DNA from: a virus
Virus record (IMG/VR): IMGVR_UViG_3300042934_000257
Location: 1 to 43,259 of that record
Direction: 5' to 3' (one strand)
Length of the DNA: 43,259 nucleotides
Shown: piece after piece, positions 1 through 5,955 of the stretch
Layout of the letters: the number at the start of each line of letters is the position of its first letter
How positions within the stretch are numbered: position 1 is the stretch's first letter
The notes under the pieces: generated by a model
What the model was told of the DNA's origin: nothing
Seen by the model: the letters and a program-made list of their open reading frames with translations, nothing else
Database searches by the model: none
Position numbers and translations under genes: made by a program

Positions 1-71
1 TCGTTATCCGGGTAGCGCTCGTCGAATGCCCATGCCTCTGCGACATCTTCGGCAGTCCACGGCTCGCTCAT
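1..71 (-). CDS. Acidic phage protein of unknown function, 3' end cut by window edge
   Basis: These are the first 23 codons of the gene seen complete at 39789-40037. All bases present here are identical to that copy. The start ATG at 71 overlaps the TGA of the upstream 202-residue gene in an ATGA junction. The product begins MSEPWTAEDVAEAW and is acidic. No function is recognised. Confidence 0.75.
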   Translation of the reverse strand, partial: MSEPWTAEDVAEAWAFDERYPDN

Positions 72-676
72 GCTTCCCTCTCCGTCATTTCTTCGACCAA
101 CTCTTCCACAGCGTCAGCCCCAACCCATTCGGCGTCGCACGATTCGACACGACACACAGCCCGAACACTCCGGTACGGGTCTGCGTGGTCGTACAACACG
201 GCAACAGGGGATGCGCGTTGGGTGTCGTCAGGTCCGGACCAGTTGACGGCTTTGCACACGGGGCATGCGCCGGCGAGCGGGACCGTCTTCGGCGGGTCCA
301 ACAGGTCGGTGATCGTCGCAGCCCAACCCCTGAGCGTGCGCGTGTAGAAGTCTGCTTCGATGTTGCGGCCAATGAACCCCGCATACCAACGCCGCAAACT
401 CACCACAGCGTCACCACGGTCATGTCGCGCGTCAACCAGGCGGCACCAATCACCAATCTGCGACTTGATAATCAACAACTGCTGCAACGCCGCATCATTG
501 ATCACAGAACCCGTAGCAGAACCACCACCACCACCGTTGCCGATAGCGCTAGTTACAGCATCCTCGAGCTGACGGAGTAGCGGGTCATGGTGGACGACTG
601 TTACCGTGTCGCCTTGGATGACTTTCGATCGTGTCGGTTTCGTCAGAGCATCAACAGCGTCCAACAGGTCAGTCAC
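68..676 (-). CDS. Conserved actinophage-type protein of unknown function (202 aa, allele A copy)
   Basis: The product has an N-terminal helical part, a short glycine linker at about residues 50-56 (GGGGGS), a tryptophan-rich middle, and a C-terminal pair of cysteine motifs (CPVC near 143 and CRVESC near 182) that could bind zinc. The allele B copy at 40034-40642 is nearly identical and starts with ATG. Here the start is GTG at 676, overlapping the upstream stop as GTGA, with a G-rich SD just before it. Longer readings starting at 688 would overlap the upstream gene more and are not needed. From memory such proteins are common in actinophage early operons; function is unknown. Confidence 0.8.
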   Translation of the reverse strand: MTDLLDAVDALTKPTRSKVIQGDTVTVVHHDPLLRQLEDAVTSAIGNGGGGGSATGSVINDAALQQLLIIKSQIGDWCRLVDARHDRGDAVVSLRRWYAGFIGRNIEADFYTRTLRGWAATITDLLDPPKTVPLAGACPVCKAVNWSGPDDTQRASPVAVLYDHADPYRSVRAVCRVESCDAEWVGADAVEELVEEMTEREA

Positions 677-837
677 TTCGCCCCCCACTCGACGCCGTCA
701 ACGTAGACGCGGACAAGCTTCTTCTTCTCCGTCACGTAAACCTCGATGCTCCGCCCTGCAACCGGGAAGTGGTAGGTCGTTCCGCGTCCCGGCCATACTG
801 CGTACCCGATCTGATCCGGGCCTTCGTACTCACTCAT
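673..837 (-). CDS. Small hypothetical protein, allele A specific (54 aa)
   Basis: Start ATG at 837 overlaps the stop of the 43-residue gene (ATGA). The product begins MSEYEGPDQIGYAVW and is rich in beta-type residues with a basic KKK patch in the middle. At the same position allele B carries an unrelated 77-residue gene (40639-40872), so this slot is a cassette exchanged between the alleles. No family is recognised. Confidence 0.65.
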   Translation of the reverse strand: MSEYEGPDQIGYAVWPGRGTTYHFPVAGRSIEVYVTEKKKLVRVYVDGVEWGAK

Positions 838-965
838 TCGGCTTCCTTCACTTCCCACGGGTGACCGAGCACCCGAACAATCGACTCACACCACGAACGA
901 CCACCAGGAGCCGTAAACACACGCCCCGTGTCAGGACGCCACACCACCCACAGTTGTTCGGTCAT
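834..965 (-). CDS. Small hypothetical protein conserved in both alleles (43 aa)
   Basis: The product starts MTEQLWVVWRPDTGRV and ends EVKEAE. The allele B copy at 40869-41000 is almost identical. Start ATG at 965 lies just downstream, in the minus sense, of a strong UUCG hairpin at 986-1013, so that hairpin is its 5' leader. The stop is coupled to the next gene by ATGA. Function unknown. Confidence 0.65.
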   Translation of the reverse strand: MTEQLWVVWRPDTGRVFTAPGGRSWCESIVRVLGHPWEVKEAE

Positions 966-985
966 CAGCTCCCACAGACGCAGTA

Positions 986-1013
986 GGGCCGCACTCCCGA
1001 AGGAGTACGGCCC
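986..1013 (-). promoter_or_regulatory. Leader RNA hairpin, 12-bp stem with UUCG loop (allele A)
   Basis: On the minus strand twelve pairs close a C(UUCG)G tetraloop. All positions pair if one G-U wobble is allowed. On the plus strand the same position would be a C-A mismatch. No U-tract follows, so it is not a canonical terminator. It sits between the 1041-1262 gene and the 834-965 gene and is conserved in allele B at 41021-41048 with the wobble at a different pair. Confidence 0.75.
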
Positions 1014-1040
1014 GGTAACGGATACGGTCAGATCAGGTAG

Positions 1041-1262
1041 TCACGAGTCACTGTCGGCCTTCTTGACTGGCCGGCCACGCTTGACGTCTCGGACGGTGAG
1101 CGGCCGAATCGGGAACAAGTCGCCCCGCACGCAGTAGATGTTCTCCTTCTCGTGGTCACCGTTCAAGACCTTGTCGAGAGCTTCCTCGCGGGTGGAGGCG
1201 TTCACGGTGTAGAAGTGCACTGTGCGAAAAGCCTCGGCAACCTCGAACTCGTATTCAGTCAC
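1041..1262 (-). CDS. Small hypothetical protein, allele A only (73 aa)
   Basis: GTG start at 1262 is preceded by GGGAGG six bases upstream, a strong SD. The product, starting with residues TEYEFEVAEAFRTVHFY after the initiator, looks like a small alpha/beta fold with a basic C-terminal stretch (VKRGRPVKK). Allele B has no counterpart; there the SSB-like gene is followed directly by the UUCG hairpin. Function unknown. Confidence 0.6.
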   Translation of the reverse strand: MTEYEFEVAEAFRTVHFYTVNASTREEALDKVLNGDHEKENIYCVRGDLFPIRPLTVRDVKRGRPVKKADSDS

Positions 1263-1273
1263 GAGAACCCTCC

Positions 1274-1594
1274 CTAAAACGGTGTCTCATCCGCAGTGTT
1301 CCACACCGGTCCAGCATCAACCACAGGGGCCACACCGACCGCCTCGAGCACCTTCGCCTGGTTCAACGTGTGATCCACGAACCGCGCATCACGCTCGCTG
1401 ACCCGTGTGCCCAGAAACCCGGACACCTTGATGCGGTCGCCCTCGTTCACCGTCCGGTCTGCGTCCTTCGGCGGGAACACCGACCAATACGTCACACGCT
1501 CCTTGCCGTTGTACTCCTGAGCTTCACGCAGCCCCCAACCATTCCCGCGGGAATTGATGCGGCTTACAGTGCCTTCAACAGTTACATACGCCAT
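1274..1594 (-). CDS. SSB-like OB-fold protein (106 aa, allele A copy)
   Basis: The protein reads VEGTVSRINSRGNGWGL, then TYWSVFPPKDADRTVNEGDRI, then KVSGFLGTRV. This is a short beta-barrel pattern with GDRIKVSG-type strands typical of OB-fold single-strand-binding proteins. It lies two to three genes after the replication initiator, which supports a replication role. The allele B copy (41063-41377) matches closely over the first 83 residues and diverges in the C-terminal tail. ATG at 1594 overlaps the upstream TAA (TAATG). The OB-fold call is inference from pattern. Confidence 0.55.
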   Translation of the reverse strand: MAYVTVEGTVSRINSRGNGWGLREAQEYNGKERVTYWSVFPPKDADRTVNEGDRIKVSGFLGTRVSERDARFVDHTLNQAKVLEAVGVAPVVDAGPVWNTADETPF

Positions 1595-1788
1595 TACGCT
1601 GTCTCTTCCTTCTTCAACATCCCTCTGATGAGGGCCAACTTGTTATCAGTCACCCGGTCATAACGGGCAGCAAGAGCCGCCTGAATCGTTTGGATCGGGC
1701 GTTCACGTTGCACCTTGAACGGTTTTCTCGTGGCGAGAAACACGGCGAAGTCGACGTCTGATTGGGTCATGTGGTCGTCATCCGTCAT
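1594..1788 (-). CDS. Small hypothetical protein (64 aa), allele A
   Basis: The product starts MTDDDHMTQSDVDFAVFLATRK and is a charged, helical protein. At the same position allele B has an unrelated 68-residue protein (41377-41583). The ATG at 1788 follows the previous stop by three bases; an internal ATG at 1770 is an alternative start. Both alleles place this gene immediately before the SSB-like gene. Function unknown. Confidence 0.6.
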   Translation of the reverse strand: MTDDDHMTQSDVDFAVFLATRKPFKVQRERPIQTIQAALAARYDRVTDNKLALIRGMLKKEETA

Positions 1789-1791
1789 GGG

Positions 1792-2028
1792 TCATCTCGT
1801 CTTGTACGCCCGCCAACCGATGCCCCGAGGCACATCCGGTGCCTCCGTGACATACAGGTCAAGCCGGAAGCCGCGCTCGTCAAGGTCGCGGATATGCACC
1901 TGGTCATCGCCGCTGGGATCGGTCAGCCAACACGAGACCGAGGGGACCTTCTCGAACGGGGACGAGAACTCGACCACCAAGTAGTCCTCAAACTTGGTCG
2001 TCGTGACCGTCGTCTGCGTGATGTTCAT
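1792..2028 (-). CDS. Small hypothetical protein (78 aa), allele A only
   Basis: ATG at 2028 overlaps the preceding stop as ATGA. The product begins MNITQTTVTTTKFEDYLVVEF, looks beta-rich, and contains the acidic patch DPSGDDQVHIRDLDERG. Nothing comparable is present in allele B. Function unknown. Confidence 0.6.
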   Translation of the reverse strand: MNITQTTVTTTKFEDYLVVEFSSPFEKVPSVSCWLTDPSGDDQVHIRDLDERGFRLDLYVTEAPDVPRGIGWRAYKTR

Positions 2029-2291
2029 TCGTCGCCCTCCTCATCGAACTCGAACGTGTAGCCAGCGATGACCTCGCGGAGAATGCGGGCCACGGCATGC
2101 TCGGGCGCGGGCTCTTCGAAAATGATCCGCAGAACTCCGACGAGTTCGTTCGCGTCGAAGTCATCGACACGGCCGTCCGACTGCCGCGCGGCCAACCAGC
2201 CCTCGACCAGCGACTTCGCGATATTCGCTTCCCGCCTGCGGTCGGTCCATGTCTCCACCACTGCTGCGAACGGGACAACCTCGATAGCCAT
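2025..2291 (-). CDS. Small acidic hypothetical protein (88 aa), allele A only
   Basis: ATG at 2291 shares its first base with the stop of the replication initiator (TGATG). The product is helical and ends in a strongly acidic tail (EFDEEGDE). Its position directly after the initiator is the slot often used by helicase-loader or initiator partners, but no motif supports that. Function unknown. Confidence 0.6.
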   Translation of the reverse strand: MAIEVVPFAAVVETWTDRRREANIAKSLVEGWLAARQSDGRVDDFDANELVGVLRIIFEEPAPEHAVARILREVIAGYTFEFDEEGDE

Positions 2292-3097
2292 CAGAACTCA
2301 CTTCCCATTGATTCGATACGTTCTTGCGTGCACCGCCGACACTCCTGGAGCGACCAATGCACACTCGGATTACCAATCGGATAGCCCGCATGCACCGGGC
2401 ACTCCCGCTCCTCGCCCTTGCGCGGCGGAACGGGAACAGACGACTTCACCCCAGTCGGGATCGCATCATCAAGCCAACGACCATCCCGCAACCACCCAGC
2501 AGGCAACTTGAGAAACTGTTTCTCCCGCCCAGCGTTCAACAGCAGATACGCGCGCAGCCCCGTCAGCAGCGTTTCAAGGTCGACCGTCTTCCGGGCCGTC
2601 TTGAAAGCCTTGAGGGCGTCGAGCTTCGCTTGCTTGCGCGGGTACAGTGACCACCACTCAGAGAACTCATCATCGATTGAACGAATGTCTTTATCTTCTA
2701 GATGGTGTTCCTGTTGAATAGTGTTCTTAGTGTCGGATTCACCGCTGTCGGTTGAACCGCTGTCGGTAAATCCGCCGCTGTCGGGAAATCCGTCACCCGT
2801 CGTGGGGTCGGTCAGCTCGTACTCGACCTCATTCCACCGGCCCTTGTCGCCCCGAGATTGCAGCAACCGCAGGTAGCCGGCGTCCTTCAACTCGTTCAAA
2901 GCAGACCGGATCGCATCGCGACCCTCAGTTCCAGCCTTCTGCAACGACCCGATGGTGATATGCCAACCCACGCGGTGCGTCATAATCTCAGCCAGGAGAC
3001 CCCGCGCCCGACGCGACAACCGCTCATCCCGCAACCACTCGTTCGGGATCTGAACAAACCTGCCCTCGAAGTCAAGTTTCGCCCTGCGGACACCCAT
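2291..3097 (-). CDS. Replication initiator / replisome organizer, winged-helix type (allele A, 268 aa)
   Basis: Residues 1-90 look like a winged helix (GRFVQIPNEWLRDERLS..., ITIGSLQKAGTEGRDAIRSALNEL, wing near GRWNEVEYEL). A DSG-rich linker at about 105-125 is followed by a conserved domain (EWWSLYPRKQAKLDALKAF ... QFLKLPAGWLRDGRW) and a short cysteine-containing tail. The initiator at 41741-42538 shares this second domain but has a different N-terminus. The linker DNA carries iteron-like repeats, as in lambda O. ATG 3097 overlaps a 12-codon leader cistron. Initiator role is inferred from architecture and position; helicase recruitment by the C-terminal half is likely. Confidence 0.7.
   Translation of the reverse strand: MGVRRAKLDFEGRFVQIPNEWLRDERLSRRARGLLAEIMTHRVGWHITIGSLQKAGTEGRDAIRSALNELKDAGYLRLLQSRGDKGRWNEVEYELTDPTTGDGFPDSGGFTDSGSTDSGESDTKNTIQQEHHLEDKDIRSIDDEFSEWWSLYPRKQAKLDALKAFKTARKTVDLETLLTGLRAYLLLNAGREKQFLKLPAGWLRDGRWLDDAIPTGVKSSVPVPPRKGEERECPVHAGYPIGNPSVHWSLQECRRCTQERIESMGSEF
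2686..2784. other. Putative replication origin A: iterons plus AT-rich flank
   Basis: TGTCGG recurs at 2731, 2746, 2761 and 2779. Three of the copies are part of the longer repeat CCGCTGTCGG (2742-2751, 2757-2766, 2775-2784). Immediately beside them, 2686-2730 is clearly AT-richer than the surrounding sequence. This repeat-plus-unwinding-element layout inside an initiator gene matches the lambda ori arrangement. The repeats also encode a DSG-rich linker, so a purely protein-level explanation remains possible. Confidence 0.5.
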
Positions 3098-3135
3098 CAG
3101 TCGTTCCGCTCGAAGTGCAAATCAGATACACTCAT
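3097..3135 (-). CDS. 12-codon leader cistron before the initiator gene
   Basis: The reading frame MSVSDLHFERND starts at ATG 3135, eight bases after a clean AAGGAG, and its TGA overlaps the ATG of the 268-residue initiator (TGATG). The initiator ATG has no good SD of its own, so its translation is probably coupled to this minicistron. Translation is suggested by the ribosome site only. Confidence 0.5.
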   Translation of the reverse strand: MSVSDLHFERND

Positions 3136-3176
3136 AGTGCTTGCTCCTTAGCCCTAGACAGTGACGGAGCGGGCCA

Positions 3177-3215
3177 TAACCCCGGACAGTTTCCAGCTGT
3201 CGCGGGGCTTTTCTC
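3177..3215 (+). terminator. Hairpin with plus-strand U-tract in the leader of the initiator gene
   Basis: The arms CCCCGGACAG (3180-3189) and CTGTCGCGGGG (3197-3207), with one bulged G, are followed on the plus strand by CTTTTCT. As a terminator it would stop antisense (plus) transcription; on the minus strand it forms a structured 5' leader about 45 bases after the -10. A similarly built hairpin lies at 36155-36187. Confidence 0.5.
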
Positions 3216-3234
3216 TGCCCTCTCGCACCCATCA

Positions 3235-3285
3235 GTCTAGCAGAAACGTGCGAATTATAGCGGCGGTCAGGCCGTTTACACCCGC
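3235..3285 (-). promoter_or_regulatory. Promoter for the allele A replication genes
   Basis: A perfect minus-strand TATAAT is read from 3254-3259. No strong TTGACA stands 16-18 bases upstream; the best candidate is a weak GGTGTA. The stretch between the initiator leader and the 3315 gene has no reading frame worth calling. Allele B lacks this region entirely: its initiator starts four bases after the preceding stop. Confidence 0.5.
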
Positions 3286-3314
3286 ACGTATGTTCGAACG
3301 TCGTGCACACCCGC

Positions 3315-3434
3315 TCACCTCCATATCGCTTCGTATTCCTTCGACTCGATCACGCACGCCGCACAAAACACGCGGTCGTCAGGTGTGCGCGAATCGCACA
3401 GCGGGCACAGGTCAGAACGGGACGGACTGTTCAT
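3315..3434 (-). CDS. Zinc-ribbon microprotein (39 aa, allele A)
   Basis: The product contains CPLC and CAAC pairs separated by about 13 residues, a classic small treble-clef or ribbon arrangement. ATG 3434 has a strong GGGAGG seven bases upstream. Its 5' end overlaps the HNH stop by 23 bp. The allele B homologue (42543-42659) is recognisable, with CPCC and CAAC pairs and the same ending, EYE followed by LWR or AIWR. Possible nucleic-acid-binding accessory factor; function unknown. Confidence 0.65.
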   Translation of the reverse strand: MNSPSRSDLCPLCDSRTPDDRVFCAACVIESKEYEAIWR

Positions 3435-3783
3435 CGGTTCGCCTCCCATCCCTCGTCAGAAACCACACGTCACCGTTCGGGTACTCAACCGCTGTGTTCT
3501 GGCATCGCCGCACCGTCTCCTGATTCGTCGCAGCCTTCCGAACCCTCACCCCACGGCGGACAAGCTCAGCGCGATCCCACCGCGACGTGTCTTCCTTCCA
3601 CCCGTTGCAGAGTCCACATGCGGCGATCAGGTTCCGCGGGTCAATGAGGATCTTCGATCCGCCGAACCCGCCGTTGGCTCTGTGATCCGCAACGGTCGCC
3701 TCACCCAGACACGCGGGGCCGGCGATGACACACCAGCCGTCGTCACGCTCGAGCACGAGGGTGACGAGCTTCTTCGGGATCAT
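3412..3783 (-). CDS. HNH endonuclease (123 aa, allele A)
   Basis: The motifs VLERDDGWCVI, then ADHRANGGFGGSKILIDPRNLIAACGLCNGWKED, fit the HNH fold (H near 34, N near 52, C-x2-C pairing at the end). Such small HNH nucleases in phages act in homing or in DNA processing. ATG 3783 overlaps the previous stop (ATGA). Allele B has a distantly similar nuclease of the same length at 42643-43014, so the two are alternative occupants of one slot. Confidence 0.7.
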   Translation of the reverse strand: MIPKKLVTLVLERDDGWCVIAGPACLGEATVADHRANGGFGGSKILIDPRNLIAACGLCNGWKEDTSRWDRAELVRRGVRVRKAATNQETVRRCQNTAVEYPNGDVWFLTRDGRRTDEQSVPF

Positions 3784-4364
3784 GCGGGAACCTGCCAGGT
3801 CAGATGCTTGACGATGCGAGAGACGTTCGACTGACTGGTTCCGAACTCTGCGGCGAGACGCCGACCGGTCCAGCCCTCCTCGTACATCTCGCGGATCGCG
3901 TAGACGTCGCACCAGGTGAGGCTTGCGGACGGGTTCACGTCGCCCTTGAGCGACCTGCCCCGTTCGACCTTGTCGCGTGAGTTGTCGGCGGGCGTACCGA
4001 TCTCGAGATGATCCGGATTCACGCACGGCGGGTTGTCGCACTTATGGCGAACCACCATGCCCTCCGGGATGTCACCGTGGTTCATCTCGTAGGCGACCCT
4101 GCTGGCGGTCATGTTGTGACCGTCTAGCCAGAACTGCCCGTAGCCGGCCTTGTTTCGGTGGCCCGTCCACTCGAGGCAACCCCGCTCGGTAGGTACTGCG
4201 GGGACGCGTGCAGCGAACCGTTCGGGCCATGGCTGGCGGATCGGCACGCGCTCAATCAGATCGGTGGTGCCGTACCGCCATTCCCGCTGGTGGTGCATCT
4301 TGCAGAGGCCCCGGCCGTAGTGAGCCTTAGCGCACCCATCTATAGTGCAAAGCTTCTCGGTCAC
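3780..4364 (-). CDS. HNH homing-type endonuclease with N-terminal zinc motif and C-terminal HTH (194 aa)
   Basis: The N-terminus has C-x5-C and C-x2-H spacing (CTIDGCAKAHYGRGLCKMHH). The middle is an HNH_3-type core (GCLEWTGHRNKAGYGQF, VAYEMNHGDIPEGMVVRHKCDNPPCVNPDHLEIGT). The C-terminus resembles a resolvase-like HTH (GWTGRRLAAEFGTSQSNVSRIV). The GTG start overlaps the stop of a truncated HNH gene (GTGA). This gene is absent from allele B and its junction cuts that other HNH gene, which suggests invasion. Confidence 0.75.
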   Translation of the reverse strand: MTEKLCTIDGCAKAHYGRGLCKMHHQREWRYGTTDLIERVPIRQPWPERFAARVPAVPTERGCLEWTGHRNKAGYGQFWLDGHNMTASRVAYEMNHGDIPEGMVVRHKCDNPPCVNPDHLEIGTPADNSRDKVERGRSLKGDVNPSASLTWCDVYAIREMYEEGWTGRRLAAEFGTSQSNVSRIVKHLTWQVPA

Positions 4365-4444
4365 AGTTCCCCCTCACCGCAACGGACACAACAACCCCGG
4401 TCACGAGACCACACCAGGTCGAACGTTGACGGCGTGACGGTCAC
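4361..4444 (-). pseudogene. Truncated remnant of an HNH endonuclease (27 codons)
   Basis: The frame VTVTPSTFDLVWSRDRGCC matches the first residues of the intact allele B HNH at 42643-43014, then ends after about 27 codons in a short unrelated tail (GEGEL, stop). Homology to allele B stops at about 4377, exactly where the 194-residue HNH gene begins. It therefore looks like the stub left by a recombination or invasion event. GTG 4444 overlaps the previous stop. Confidence 0.7.
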
Positions 4445-4605
4445 AGGTCCACCAGCGAGTCGGGGCAGCGCACGTTGTGGCCGCCACCGTTCCCCGTGCG
4501 AACGTGCACCATTCCGTGCGCGACCTTCGGCCCGCCGCATCGGATGCACATGTCATGCTCCGCGAGATACGGGAACATCAGTACCCAAGTTTCCCGGTCG
4601 ATCAT
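4441..4605 (-). CDS. Small zinc-ribbon-like protein (54 aa, allele A copy)
   Basis: The protein begins MIDRETWVLMFPYLAEHDMC and contains CIRCGGPK with a later C. The copy at 43011-43181 is near-identical except for the last residues. Tandem ATG codons occur at 4608 and 4605; the second sits seven bases after GGAGG and is preferred. Its stop region overlaps the HNH start. Function unknown. Confidence 0.65.
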   Translation of the reverse strand: MIDRETWVLMFPYLAEHDMCIRCGGPKVAHGMVHVRTGNGGGHNVRCPDSLVDL

Positions 4606-5255
4606 CATGCTGCCTCCTTTTTGGCGGCTTGTGTGAAGAGTGATGCGATGTCTGACCGGTTGTGTCGCCATGCGAACCGTTCGAGGTTGTCTGGTGTTTT
4701 GTTGAGTGCGCGGGCGATTTGGTTTGCTGATTCGCCGAGGCTCAACAGGTGGTCGATTTCGTGCATGAGGTCGTCGCCTTTGAGGATGCGGTCGCGTTCG
4801 GTGGTGACGGGTGACGCGTTCGGGTCGTCGATTTGGTCGTCGTCCCACGCGAACGGGGACACGTAACCCTTCGCTTTCGACTGCCTCGCCGTGCGCGGTG
4901 ATGCGCCGGCTGTGGGGGTTCGCAACAGGGCCTTGTGTGCGGCGGTGATGCGGTCGCGGGTGCGCGCCTCGACGGTGTCTTCGTTGAGGACACGCCACAC
5001 GGTGTTGCGGTTGAACCCTGCTGCTGCGCCGATTTGATCGAACGTGAACCCGAGCACCTGTAGCCCCTGGATGCGACGCTGTGTGCCGATTGCGGGGATG
5101 AGCCCCTCCCACCTTCCGTACGCTTTGAGGCGTCGACGCTGGCGGGTGCGGGTGCTGTTTCCGGTGCGGCATGGGGTGCAACGGCATTTGCCGATGTCAT
5201 AGCAGTTCGCCCCGCCGTGCTTGTGCGTGTGGTTGAGGTTGCACAGTTGCGTCAT
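4605..5255 (-). CDS. Actinophage HTH DNA-binding protein (216 aa)
   Basis: An N-terminal cysteine/histidine cluster (CNLNHTHKHGG, CRCTPCR) is followed by basic residues, a helix-turn-helix (FTFDQIGAAAGFNRNTVWRVL near 75-95), the motif GYVSPFAWDDDQIDDPNA near 130-147, and a second helical HTH-like segment (ESANQIARALNKTPDNLERFA). From memory, AWDDD-IDDP proteins are widespread in actinophages as DNA-binding proteins of unknown target. ATG 5255 overlaps the HNH stop. By eye the base usage of this gene differs from its neighbours: its plus strand is unusually G/T-rich. Confidence 0.65.
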   Translation of the reverse strand: MTQLCNLNHTHKHGGANCYDIGKCRCTPCRTGNSTRTRQRRRLKAYGRWEGLIPAIGTQRRIQGLQVLGFTFDQIGAAAGFNRNTVWRVLNEDTVEARTRDRITAAHKALLRTPTAGASPRTARQSKAKGYVSPFAWDDDQIDDPNASPVTTERDRILKGDDLMHEIDHLLSLGESANQIARALNKTPDNLERFAWRHNRSDIASLFTQAAKKEAA

Positions 5256-5731
5256 GCGGCCTTCTTCTTCCTCCGAAGCTTTGCCGCCCGCTGGTAATGC
5301 GCGTTGCACATCCCAAGCGTCTTGGCGGGCTTTCCGCATTCACAGAACCGGCCGCGGTTCGCAGCACGCTTGAGTTCGTGACCGATCGCAAGCCCGCTGA
5401 GATTCAGCCGCCCCTTTGCAAGGGCGTCGCGCATGTTGTCGGCCTGTGTGCCCTGCGAGAGATGCGCGGGGTTCACGCACTTCGGGTTGTCGCACGCATG
5501 GAGAACCACCAATGATTCATCCAGTCGGCCGATTGAGCGGAGTGCGTACCGGTGGGCGTAATGCTTGGTTTCTCGGTTGCCTTGGTAGGTGATGAATCTG
5601 CCGTAGCCCATGTTGTTGACCCTGCCCAGCCACTCCCAGCACTCGTCACCAGGGCGGATGTCTACACGGAGCCAGAACCGCGCGGATTCAGGCAGCGCCT
5701 TCCACTGCTGTGCAGTGAGGTCGGGGATCAT
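5252..5731 (-). CDS. HNH endonuclease with C-terminal zinc motif (159 aa)
   Basis: The core (CWEWLGRVNNMGYGRF, HYAHRYALRSIGRLDESLVVLHACDNPKCVNPAHLSQGTQADNM) is typical of HNH_3 nucleases. The C-terminal CECGKPAKTLGMCNAHYQR resembles the zinc motif found at the N-terminus of the HNH protein at 3780-4364. ATG 5731 overlaps the WhiB stop. Probably a homing endonuclease sitting between regulators in the early operon. Confidence 0.75.
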   Translation of the reverse strand: MIPDLTAQQWKALPESARFWLRVDIRPGDECWEWLGRVNNMGYGRFITYQGNRETKHYAHRYALRSIGRLDESLVVLHACDNPKCVNPAHLSQGTQADNMRDALAKGRLNLSGLAIGHELKRAANRGRFCECGKPAKTLGMCNAHYQRAAKLRRKKKAA

Positions 5732-5955
5732 CGCGCCCTCCTCCGAATGCGGGAGCGTTGTTCTGGGGTCGTGTTTCCCCACACCCCTTCGCGTTCCTCG
5801 TTCACGATCGCGAACTCTAGGCACTGTTGGACCACCGGGCAGGAGGCGCAAATCCTCTTCGCCTTATCCGCTCCGTGACGGTCGCCCTTGTCAGGCCAGA
5901 AGAGGTCCGGATCAGTGGTCGCACAGACAGCGTCGAGGTGCCAGTCCTGAGTCAT
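5728..5955 (-). CDS. whiB: WhiB-family iron-sulfur transcription regulator (75 aa)
   Basis: Cysteines at positions 11, 36, 39 and 45, arranged C-x24-C-x2-C-x5-C, match the [4Fe-4S] ligand set, followed by the GVWG turn and a basic C-terminus (RSRIRRRAR). WhiB proteins bind host sigma factor and redirect transcription or sense redox state. Phage versions are known from actinophages such as TM4. It starts at ATG 5955, overlapping the 175-residue gene (ATGA). Confidence 0.9.
   Translation of the reverse strand: MTQDWHLDAVCATTDPDLFWPDKGDRHGADKAKRICASCPVVQQCLEFAIVNEEREGVWGNTTPEQRSRIRRRAR

Larger units (their letters stand above)
1..4683. repeat. Allele A of a duplicated, diverged early segment
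   Basis: This stretch corresponds to 39967-43259. Its first 115 bp are identical to 39967-40081, and its 4574-4683 are identical to the last 110 bp of the window. Between those anchors the copies share some genes at high identity and carry unrelated genes elsewhere. Allele A is 1390 bp longer. It holds an HTH-type replication initiator, an extra promoter and leader, two intact HNH genes and one HNH remnant. The sequence shows the duplication; its origin in a mixed phage population is inference. Confidence 0.85.
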
